A stretch of 64,000 nucleotides of DNA from Phaeosaccion multiseriatum (taxonomy: Eukaryota; Ochrophyta, other classes), in NCBI GenBank assembly GCA_965112735.1, contig OZ218955.1:310001-374000 (forward strand), written 5' to 3'. The position numbers and the translations under genes are program-made. Under the pieces are notes generated by a model. That model was not told where the DNA came from and did no database searches. It saw nothing but the letters and a program-made list of their open reading frames with translations. Shown one piece after another: positions 13,385 to 25,300 of the stretch; the first letter of the stretch is position 1; each line of letters begins with the position of its first letter.

Positions 13385-16300
13385 GTGGTGGTGGTGGTGG
13401 TGGTGGTGGTGGGGGTGATGCTGATGATAGTGGAAAAGGAGGACAGTGGGAAGAGCTCGAGCCGCTGGACATAGCGGAGAGGAGCTTCTTTGCGGCTCTG
13501 CTCCTGCACGGAGGGGTCTTTCGAGCGGCCATGGAGGCCGCCTCTGCTGCTGTATCACCAACTGGTGTAGGGGGTAGCGCTGCTGCATGTTTGCTCCAAG
13601 GGGTGTGGGTGCAGGTACAGGACTTTCGCTCCCACCTGGCCCGAGAAGAGAGGCGTTTCGCGAACATGCTGCCCCCCCCCGGAGCGGAGGGCTTGGCGCT
13701 CCGCCCAACTGCAGCAGTTGGTGCTACAGTAGCATCCGCGGCAGCGGCAGCAGCGGCAGCAGCAAGCGCGTCTAAAGAACGCGGGGCCGAGGGAGAAAGG
13801 ATGGCACCAGAGTTCACCTACCGTGCGCCCGTGTGCTTCTCTGAACTGCTGGTGGAAATCATGGACCGACTTGTGTTTGTGCTGCAGCTCAACCCTGCCT
13901 TCGATGAAGGAGGGGCAGCAGCAGCAGCAGCAGCAGGAGGAGGAGGAGGAGGAGGAAGAGGAGAAGGAGAACGAGAAGCATCCGACAGATCAGACGCAGC
14001 AGCAGCAGCAGCAGCAGTTGATGGTGGTGGTGGAGCAGGAGCGGCGGGGAGGAAGCGAAGCACCCGCCGCGGTTTGGTGGCAGGTCTTCCGGCCGACGTG
14101 CTCCAGCTCTCCAAGACGTGTTTGGCGTACCTGTTGGGTGGGCAGATGGCCCCTCCCTCCGCCTTGGCACTGGCCAGCCGCCGTCGCACTCAGAACGCGC
14201 AGTTGCGCTCCACGGGCCTGAGTCAGTTGCACTTGTTGATGAGTAGGGCGGCGCGGTCTGCTTGTGTCAAGCAGGAGGGGTTGCTTTTCCTCAAGCCAGC
14301 CCTGAGGGGGGTCCTGCCGGGCTGCGCGGGTTCGTGCTCCGGGCCCGATGCGTTGGCGACGATGCTACGCCTGAGAGTGGAGCAGGAGGAGAAGGAGAAG
14401 GAGAAGGAGGGAGAGTGCGAGGACAAGATGAAGGAGGGGCAACAGGAGGAGAAGAAGGAACAAGTGGAAGTGGACAGCGGCGCCTCACTCTCACGTGAGG
14501 ACCAACAAGCAAACACCACCGCTGAAGTTGTCACAGTCTTGAGGTATGAAGACGTGCTACTGGCTGGAGGACGGATCCCAGAAGGAGGAGGGGAGGCAGC
14601 AGCAGCTCCATCGCCGTCTGCTGCCATCTTCGGCGGAGGAGGAGCCCAGCAGCTGGACTGTAAGGACTACAGCGGGTGGGAGCCTTTTTCTTCCCTGGGA
14701 GAAGGAGGCCCTGCTGCTGCTAAATCTCGCCACCACTACGACCAGGCTCTCGAAGGGAGCGATCACAAGTGGCGTAGGGAGGTACGAATCGCATCGCCCG
14801 CGGAAGGTTTTTCTGTGAAAGGCATGGTTCGGAGGCAGAGAAGAGGGGAAGGGAGGTTTTCTATCTAGTCTTCCGAGGCCTTGTTTTGAAGCACATCGCC
14901 ACAGTCCTTTCACCATGCCCCATGTGCCCTTCTCAGTTTCAGTTTCGCCTCTGTGTGCCCATGTGCATCTCTCGGTCTCTCTCCCTCTCTCTCTCTGCCC
15001 ATGTGCCCCTCTCAGGTGCGGCTGAACTTCTATCGCCTCAGTCAGTCGCTCGCCGCCATCCTCTCCTCAGCGGCGCAGGCCCTTGACCCATGCAAGGCCA
15101 ATGGGAATGTATCTCCTTCCCTCGTGCACCTGTCCTTGTGGGCGTTTGCGGTGGACTTCCTCCCTGAAAGAGACTCGGCCTTCCTCTCGGAGGTGGGCAT
15201 TATGGACACCCTCTCCCGACTGGTTTCTGTGCACGACATGTCCACTCGGGCTCGCCTGACGAGCGCAGAGGCTGACCATTGTAGTAGTAGCATCAGCAGC
15301 AACCGCAGCAGCAGCAGTACCAGGCTTGGTCCGGGCCTTCACCACCATCATGGGGGAAAGACTGGGGGCGGCAGCAGAGCGGCGAGCAAGGGAAGCCTTC
15401 TCGGCCATCGAAATGGCACCATGCCCTCTGATGCCGCCCTGCAACTGCCTACGAGTGATGAGTGGAACTACTCCTCACCCTCCTCCTCAGGGCCCCTGCT
15501 CTCGTCTCTCTCGATCGGACGAGAGGCGGTATGGCAACCCTGGCCTGTATCTGCCGTGGCACTTGCTTTGGAGGACGGCATCTTGCCTAAACGGAGGCTT
15601 ATTCAGCACATGCGGCAAGTGAGCCCAGTCAAGAGAGTACCACCCTTGCGCTGGTGGCTCAGGCACGGGATGGTGGGGCGTATGCACGAAGTTGTGGCTC
15701 GGCACAGCCTTACTTCTCTCCTGAAAGTCTACTGCGACTTCGTTCGGATGACAGTGGATGGGGAGAGGAGGAGGAGGAGGAGGAGGAGGAGGAGACCGAG
15801 GAGACAGAGGCGAAGCAGCACTGCATGTGCCACGGGAATCTCCTCGGATAGGATTGCAGATGACGGTGGCAGTGGGGGCAGTGGGCGTCGGTCGCAGGAG
15901 CAGCAGACGGAGCGGCGGCGACCCCAAGTGCTGGGGGTGCATTTGGCGGGAAGCAGCGGCAGCGGTATCTTCCTGCCAATTCCAACGCCAGAGACAATGA
16001 CCACCACCGTCACTGTACCCCGCGGGGACGAAGGCTCTGCGCCCCCTGGGTCAAGCTCTGTCGCCCCTGGGGCAGCAGGCTCTGTCCCCCCTGGGGCTGC
16101 AAGCTCTGCCCCCCCCGGGGCAGCAGGCTCTACCCCCTCCTCGACGACCCTGACGGCTTGGGTGCGGCCCCAGAGCAGCGCCACAGGGGTGGTGCATCTC
16201 CTCTCGGCCCTGCAGGCAGGGGTGGGCAGTGGCGGGGGCGGCGCTGGCATTGGAGGTGGCGCGTCCTCCTCCCTCTCCTCCTCTCTCCCCCCATCCCTCT

Positions 16301-19300
16301 CCTCCTCCTCCTCCGGCTCCTCCTCCTCTTCTTCCTCCCCGCAGTTCCTCTTTGCGCTGGTGCTCTGCGGTGGTGTGCTGGAGGCGAGCGTGGTGTGCAG
16401 CGGCTCAGGCTCCTCCTCCTCCTCCTCACCGCCATCGGAGGGGGGGATTATGTCACCTTCTCCCGTTGGTTCTTCACACAAGTTCCATCACGTCATCGCG
16501 TCTGGGGAGTGGGCTCACGTGGCCGTGGTCCTGACGCAGCATCATGGAATGGGTCAGGGGCAGGGGCAAGGGCGAGGTCAACAGCCACGCCAGATGAACT
16601 CGATGGAGGGAGGAAGCAGCAGCAGCAGCAGGAGCAGCAGCAGCAGCGATGCAACAGTGATTCTACAGCCCTCTGCTTCCACCTCTGCCTCTACCTCTGC
16701 CTCTGCCTCTGCCCACTCTTTGCTACTCACCGCCCAAGTATATGTCAATGGGAGCCACGCAGAGCAGCACACCTTTAATTTGCCCCGAGGGCTGGTTCGT
16801 CCTCCTCTCCCGCCACCCTGCTGGCAGATTGGCATGGCCGCCCCCCCGGGTCTGATGGTGGCAGCCCCCTCGGGTAGGGGTGCCATGGGGTGCCATCTGC
16901 AGGCGGACGGCTTCAAGGGCTTTGTGGCGCATGTGTGTGTGTGGGGCACCGCACTCACGGGATGGGAAGTGCGCAACGTGTGGCAAGGGGACGAAAGTCG
17001 AGCAGAGATGGTGACAGCGACGGACAGGCGGGTGGGCCTTCAGCAACGGCAAGGGCAGGAGCTGGAGAGGGTTGGAGGTGGTAGTGCTGGTGCTGAGACG
17101 GCAGCGACGGTGGGCAGGAAGGAGGGCGCCCGAGTTGGGTTCCGAATCGAGGAAAAGAAGGGAGAGGAGGATGTACGGCAGAGAAGAGTCCGCAGCAGCA
17201 GGAAGAGCAGGCTGCGGGCCAAGCTGCTTTCGTACTGGCCGCTGGTGCAGCCTTGGGGTCTACAGCAAGCAGGGCCTGTTGTATCACCATCTGCAGGTGG
17301 TGGTGCTATTGGTGATGCTGTAGCAGCAGCTGCTGCTGGTGCTCCTGGTGGTGATTTGCCAACCCCACTGGTCGAGCCAGCAGCAGGCGGCGAGAGGGGC
17401 GAGGGAGGGGCGAAAAGGGGTGAGTGCGTGCGTGTGCGCCTCCCCGCGGTGGGCTGCGAGCTCGAGTGGATGGGGATGGAAGCACCGCCCGGGACAGCGG
17501 CAAAGAGGTGGGAGCGTGGGAGTCGGAGTGGGGGGGCGGCAGCAGTGCCCGCCGCCTCGCTTTCTCTCGCTCGGATGGATGCGACGCGACAGCGAAGCGC
17601 CTCTGTTGGCGCCGCTGTGCCCGAGGGGAGTATCGATGTTCTTGATCATCGCGCTGTTGCCGGGGCGGTGGAAGGAGAAGAAGCAGCAGCAGCAGCAATC
17701 GGTGCCTCTGCTGCTGATGTCAGTGGCGCCTCCTCTCCTTCCCCACCCACACCAGCACCAGCACCAACACCAACACCAGCAGTTGGTGATGCAGCAGCAG
17801 CAGCACCAGTCTCAGCAGTAGGACTGTCTTCGTCGTCGCCCGCCTCTCCCCGAGGATGGCAGCATATGGATCTGGTGGCCCATGTGCAGCGCCACCTCTT
17901 CCTGGGGGCTGACCTGGAGGAGCTGACCACACGGCAATCGGCTTGGATGCTGCTCAAGCTGCTGAGTGCTCTCTCGGCTGGGGGTGCCACCTGTATGCTG
18001 AAGGCAGAGAGGCTCCGGGCGGCCACTAACGCCGCTCAGGTGGCTATGGCACGGGCGGAGGACGCGATTGCCGCTGCAGTACGACGCGCGGCGGAGGCTG
18101 TACCAGGTGGTGGGGGTGGTGGGGGTGGAGGAGGAGGAGGGGAGGGGGGAAGAGGAGGAGGAGGAGGAGGAGGAGGAGGAGGAGGAGGAGGAGGAGCAGG
18201 AGGAGGAGGGGCAGAAGCGGTGGACGCTGAGAATTTGATGCTGTCCCTGCAACTGGCGCCCGCCGACGCCGCGGCTTCGGTGCGGCTTATCCACTCGCTC
18301 TCCTCGGAGATCCTGCTCGCCTCCGAGGCTTTGGAGATGGCCCCAAAGACGTTAGAAAGACGACCGCAGGCACAATTCAGACCCCAACCCGAGTCTGAGG
18401 AGGGTGAGGGGCGGGTGGAGGTGGAGCGCATCACTGGTCCTGGAGACAAGAGAGAGGGCGAGGGAGAGACAGAGGAAGAGGGAGCACATGCAACAGTTGG
18501 TGATACGGAAGCAGCGGTACTGGCGGCGGCGGCGTCTGGCACTGCCCTCAATCGCGTGCGCCACGGAGAGCTGCAGAGCAGCACCATGGCCCTCCTGTCC
18601 AGGGACTTGCAAATGGCGGCGGGACTCTTTGTGCGTCGACTGGAGGCGGACTTCGCTCAGATGGCAGTGGACGGCTTCTATGGCGCTCCCCGACACGGAC
18701 ATGGGGCAAGAAGAGGGGCAAGAGGGAGGAGAGAGAGGAGCCATGGGGGACAAGGAGGATTAGGGGGACGGGTAGAGGAGGGCTCTGGGGTTTCTGTGGA
18801 TGAGAGGATCATCCGAGCGACGTCCGAGCCGGTGTCCTCGAGTGATTTCTCGGGTGCGCTACTGCCCCCCGGGGCTGGCCCCCAACAGGGGCAAGATGAC
18901 GGAGGAGGAGCAGGAGAGGGGTGGCCATCGTCGCTGTATCACCAACTGCTCGGCGTGGGGACTGGGACGGGTTTCTCCACCTCTACCCCAGGGGGCTATT
19001 ACACCCACTTGGAGCCTGTGGAGCTGGAGTCCATCCTACACAAGTACCTGGTCTTTGCTCTCTCGATGGCTGACACCAGGCACTCTCTGGGCAGTGCGCT
19101 GCTCTCTTCCCCTGGTGTGTTTGAGTCGGTGGTGTCCCTTCTTGGGGGGGGCGGGCAGTGCAGTCCTCGCGTGGAGAGGCTCGTGCTGCACGCTCTCAGA
19201 GTGGTCATTGCGTGTGGAAGGGGCACGGGCAAGGGAAGAAACTTGGGGAAGGTCGATACCAATGTCGATAGCGTCGATACTCTCGTCGATGTGGATAAAA

Positions 19301-22300
19301 TCGATGCCAATGTTGATGTCGAAGCCATGGACGCAGAGTTTGGCAAGGTGCGTGCCGCAAGGGGGAGGTGGCTTCTTCGACGACAACAGGGGTGGGCAGT
19401 GGATACGGAAGGACGAGCAGCAGCTGGAGGAGGAGGAGGAGCGAGGCGAAAGGAGGAGGAGGGGGAGGAGGAGGAGGAGAAGGAGGAGGAGAAGGAGGAG
19501 AAGGACGGCGAGGAGCCAAGAGAGAAAAAGGGGAGCGGTGGGGTCGTGGGGGGCTTCATTCTCTGGCTGCTGGAGTGCATTGGTCAGAACATCTCTCTGG
19601 AAGGGCGCGCGCATCAGGAGGAAGGGCAGCAACTGCTGCTCTTGCCGCCGGCGGAGAGAAGAGATGCATCACGCAAAGAAGGTAAAGGGATGGGTGATAC
19701 AGGAGCGATGGGAGAAGAAGGGGTGGAAGAGAGCAAAGGAGGAGAGCAAGAGCGAGAGCGTCAAGGAGAGGTCCATACCCACGCCCACGACCACCGCTGG
19801 GTGGTGACTGGGGAAGGGCTCACTGTTGGTGCTGCAGTTGGTGCTACAGCCCGGGACGGGAGGGATGGGAGGGACTATCAATCCACGCACCTGCCTAGTG
19901 GCGTCGGGCGCGGCTATGTGTCAGCGGCGTTTGCGGAGGAGTGCGTGAGTCTGGCAAGGACGCTGGGGCGGCGAGGGGACTGGAGCAGAGCACTGGCGGA
20001 GGGTATGGCCGGCGCTTTGGACCGACTGACGGAAGCGCTCTCTCTCTACGATGATGGCACACAGGGAGGGGGAGAGGAGGAGGGCAACGAGGAGGACGAG
20101 GAGGGGGAGGAGCAGGAGGCGGAAGGGAAGCAAAAGGGGGCTTCTGTATCACCAACTGCTGCCCCAAGCACAGACCCTCGCCTCCTCGACACGATCATCA
20201 CTCAGGCGTGCGCAGCGCTGAGTGTGTTAGGGGGTGCACCGCCCCTCCTTCGCATGGGTGCGTGCGTGGCGGTAGACCTACAGACTCTCTCTGCGGCGGA
20301 GGGTGACACCATCACTGCAGCATGTGCCGCTGCGGCGGCTAGTGGGACCAACAAGAGCAGCCAGAGCAGTAACAGGGTGCTGGGGAAGGTGGTTCAGTAT
20401 CGCCCCTGGGACAGAGTCGTCAAGGTGAGAGAGTGAGAGCGCGATCGGAAGGCAGTGGATGGATGTGAATGGTAACAAGAGGGAGGGAAAGAGGGAGGGA
20501 GGGAGCTTGCATACGCATGTGCGTTGTTCTGTTTTGTGGCGGATAAGGATACTCTACCCTCCCTCTTACTGACGCCTACTCTCTTTTTAACTTTTGCAGG
20601 TTTCCTTCGGTAGCCCCATGACGGAGTCGCACAGCATCGACGTTACTGCACTGACGAGCGTTGACGCGGTGCCGCTGCCCGCCCTGCTGCTGAGTCACCG
20701 CCGCCAAAGAGGAGAGGCAGTACAGAGCAGGAGTCATGAGGGGGAGAAGGAGAAGACGGAGAAGAGGGAAGCAGCAGCAGGTGGTGATGCATCAGTGGGG
20801 TGTGGCGAGCTGCTACTGACGCAGGCAGTTGTGTGCCTGTTCACAGCCCTGGCGAGGCTCGTGCATAGCGACAGTGAAAGCGGTCCTAGCGGTGATGTTG
20901 ATGGGAGGGGTGGGCGAGTCGGGATGGGGTCCAAGCTGGTGAGGGTGTGGGCCATGACTCTCCGAGTACTTCCGAGGGTGGCGGGAGGAGCCACTTTGAA
21001 CGCAGGCAGCGGCGGGGGGCTTCAGCGGCTGCTGAGTCGAGGAAGAGGAGGGAGGGGGGGGAGCGAGGGCGGAGAGGAGGATGATGACGGTGCAGCAAAA
21101 GAGTTTGGACAGTCTCTAGAATTGGGTGGTGAAGTCGTTGGTGATACGGCCCTGACGGCCCCCCTACCATGTCTGCTGTCGACGGAGCTCCTGCCGCTAC
21201 TGTACGCAGAGTCTCTGAGGGCCGTGGACCTGCCCTCGTTCGTGAGCGTTGATAGCCTCGAGAGGAGGGTGCGTTGCGTCGAGCAGAAGGTCACGGAGGC
21301 CAGGGAGATACTTCGTCAGGGTACTTCAGGCTCAGGTATATATGTATGTATGCATGTATGTTATGTATGTATGTATGTATGTATGTATGTATGTATGTAT
21401 CTATGTATGTGTATTTTTGTATGCATCTATGCGGAAAATGGAAAAAAAATGCATCCAGTCCTCTCCAATATCCTCTCTGTTCCCCTCTCTCCCTCCCTCT
21501 CCCCGTATCCCCCGCCCTCCCCCCGACAACTGAATGAATGAACAGCACGAAACAAACTAATACATCCGGCCTATTCGTCCTCGCTCTTTCTCCATCTTCT
21601 AGGGCCGGCGTTGGACATTCTCAATCTTCCACAACCCATAGGCGAAGGGGAGGGGAAAGGGGGCGGCCTTGATGAAGAGGAACAGAAGCGAGCGGCACAG
21701 CTCAAGATCGCTGTCGAGGAGAGGCAGAGGGCAGCAACAGAGCTATCTATGCTTGGGTTCGAGCTACCCATTTGCGTCAAGTCACTCGAGTTGAATGGCG
21801 ATCAGCCCGACCGGGCGGCGGAGTGGCTCCTGTCTGGGCAAGGGGAGGCCTTCGCTGACTTACTGGAGGAGACTTCGAACTCGGGCTTCGGCGGGGGCGA
21901 GGAGGAGGGAGAGGATAGGGGCAGGCGGGGTAGCGGCGGGGTCGGGGGGGAGAGGAGGAAGGGTACGCAGAGGGAGGAGGAGGAGGAGGAGGAGGAGGAG
22001 GAGGAGTTGTGGCTGTTGTGGGGAGGGAGGAGGCGGCTCGGTGGACTGTGGCGGAAGAGCTCGTGCTCATCACCAACGTTCCTCCGAAGCTCTGCTTCCG
22101 TGCATTGGAGATGTTCAGCGACAGCAGGGAGGCGAGTGTGAACTGGTTGCTCGACACGGGGAGGGAGTACGTAGAGCTTATGCTCAAGCAGGAGGGCAAC
22201 TTCATTGAGACTTTCACTGACTTCATCGAGGTGTGCGGTGACGGTGACGCCGGCGTAGGCTCCAGTGGGAGTGAGAGTGATGACTTGACCCCGGTGGGGT

Positions 22301-25300
22301 GCCAGAGTGGATACATCACGGTGAGTGAGTGAGGGAGGGAGGGAGGGAGGGTGGATATGGGGTGTGGTGACGTTGAGGAGGACAGACAGGAGGGCGACAC
22401 AGGCAGGAGGGAGAGGTTTGTCTCCGTGTCTCTCTACATGTTTTCTCTCTCTCACACTCCCCCCCCCCCTCCTAACGTCCTCACCTCACCCCCAGGACTC
22501 GCAGTGGTCTGCCTCCTCCGAGCAAGACTCTGCCCACTCTGCCCACTTCGCTCGCCTGCACAGCTCCATGGGTGGGGGGGGGTGGAGCGCAGCCCACAAT
22601 GACACCAAGCAGTACTTGCAGGTTCGTGTATGTGTGTGTGTGTGCGCGGAGTAGAGGTGGGGAGGGAGGGGGGGATGTGGAGGGGATGAGCCAGAGGCAG
22701 GGCACTTCCTTCGCCCCCTCTTTAAGCCGCGCCCTCTCCGGCTTGGCATATACACCCCCTTGGGGACTCATTTGACTGACGCATCGGTCGACCACACTCG
22801 TTGCTTCGGCCTGACTGCGTGGCTCGCGTCTGTCTTCTTTCTCTCTCCCACTCTCCCCGCCGCCCCCCCCCCCCCGCCTCTCTCTCTCTGCGTGTTTTCG
22901 CTACGTGTGTACAGGTCAATCTCGGAGGCGTGAGGAGCGTCTCAGGGGTGGCCACCCAGGGGGGCTCATCCCAGGGGGGCTCCGGGCTGGCAGGCAGAAG
23001 AAGCATGGTCACTGCCTTTCGACTGCAGGTGGGTGGGGTGGTGGGGCTGCAAAAGAACTTCGAAGTACTTCGTATGTGTTTTGTAATTACTTGTTACAGT
23101 CACGTGCTTTGTAGCGTAGGGCACTGAGATGGCGTCAGACATTTCCCCTCTCGCGATATCTTCCGCCCTTCTCTCCCAGTGACTTACCATGTGTTGTGTT
23201 GTTTTCGTGTATTACGGCCACTCTCCCCGTCTCTCGCCCATTCCGGGGGCACAGTTGAGCCTGGACGGTGAGGATTGGTACTACATCCAAGCAAACAGCG
23301 GTGCCTGCAGCATCCCCAAGCCTGGCCCCAACCAGGTGGTGTTACACCAGTTGGTGATACAGCAGCAGAGCCAACGCGAGGAGAGTCCAGCGGTTCCGGC
23401 TGAGACACCATCGTCTTCGGGGGGTGGTGGAGATGGTCGTAGCGGGAGCAGCAGCAGCAGCAGCGGTGGGGAAGGAATGCTTTTCGAGAGGAAGGCGGGG
23501 CCTGGGGGGGGCGAAGGAGGAGGAGGACCAGCGACTGACCCCGACGTGGTGGTGATACACGCTCTGTCCCGCCCCGTATACGCCAAGTTTGTGCGCTTCC
23601 TCCCTGTTTCCTGGCAGGTGAGTGAATGAGTGAGTGAGTGAGTGAGTGAGTGAGTGAGTGAGTGAGTGAGTGAGTGAGTGAGGGGCTGCGTGTCCCTTCT
23701 CCTCCCTGGGTACCCCCCCCTGGCATGAAGGAAGGCACTCGAGCACTGGAATATGAACACACTACAGACTTTACCCCATCCGCTGCCATCCTCAAGTCCT
23801 TCCCCCACCCCACCACCCCCCCCATGGTATTGCTTCGTAGGATTTGTTTATTTGTTTCTTTGTCAGTATTTGTCCTTCTCCCTTTATGCCCTACCCTATG
23901 CCCTACCTATCCATTGATTGCCATCCCCTCCCCACGCCGCCTCTCATTAGGAGCACATCTCCTTCCGTGTGGAGGTGCTCTGCCAGCCCCTGGGCAGGCC
24001 CGTCGTGTCAGTACCGGTGTCAGGACAGAGCGACAACAATCCGTTGGTGTCAGGACTACCCCACGCCAACTTGTCCGCCAGCAGCAGCAGCAGTAGCAGT
24101 CATATGGGTACTAGCGGCAGCTGCATAGGCACTGGTGGAGTGTGGAGGGCTATTGCGGGCATTAGTGCGGAGGAGGAGGGGAGCGTGAGTGCGGGGGTGT
24201 TGGACGAAGGGGAGGACAGAGACCGCACCTGGATGCAGGGGGGCGAAGGAGGCAAGGGATGGCACTGGATGCAGGTGGACCTCGGCTATGAGGCCACCAT
24301 CCGAGCCGTGAGCACGCAGGGGGTGTCAGGACAGACAGAGGGGGGATCCGGGTCGGCGTGGGTGTCGGCGTACAGACTGGCCGTTCGCAGCGGCGGCAAG
24401 GGTGACGGGGCCAGTCCTGACACAAATGACTGGCAGATCTTTCCTTCCCTGGACTGTCCTCCTCTGCTGGGCAACACGGACGGATCGTCAGTTGTGATCC
24501 ACACCCTGCAAGGGCATGGTTCTTCCCTCCAGGAAGAGCAGCAGCAGTTGGTGATACAGCAGCAGGGGCCGGAAGGAGAGGCGGAGAGAGCAGGAGGACT
24601 AGAGAGAGAGAGAACGAGCGAGAGAGGCCTACGGGGCCGATTCGTGCGATTCGTCCCTGTGCAGTGGCATGCTACAGGAGGAGTGGCCATGCGGTGCCAA
24701 GTGTATGTGGAGCCTTCCGAGATTGGCGACGACCTCGTGGCTTGGCTTGGTCTGCCCGACGGGGCCTTCACCACCACCACGACTAGTTTGAGTGTCGATT
24801 TGGGGGCAGTTTGCCTCGTTCAGGCAATCTCCCTCCGAGGAAATACCCTGAGTATCGACGAGAGTCCGCTGGCGATTGCAGCTGGCGACGATGTGGACAA
24901 GGAGGACGACAAACACGACGACAAGGAGGAGGAGGACGAGGAGGAGGTGAAAGAAGGAGAGAGGCCATTGGCGGAAGAGAAGGGAGAGGAGCCATCCCCA
25001 TACCCCTTTGGACAGAGTGTAGACGGACGTGATACAACAGTTGGTGATACAACAGTTGGTGATACAGCAGCTTGGGTGACGCGCTTTGCCGTGGAGCTGA
25101 GTTCGGATGGGAAGCTGTGGCGTTACGCCGCCCCTGTCACAGATGCCGAGGCTGCCGCCGTTTCAGCAATAGACGCACCACCATGCTTTGCGGGCAACTC
25201 CGACGGTGAGTGTCAGCGGACGTGCCCCTTCCTCGTGCCTGTGATGGCCCGCTTCGTCCGCCTGACCCCCCTGGATTGGAAGGGCCCGGTCCCTGCTTGT

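Noticed and set aside
22068-22080. ATCACCAACGTT in UBA 2 as a motif-A copy
   Set aside because: A short partial match inside a conserved helix; it lacks the CTGCTG end.
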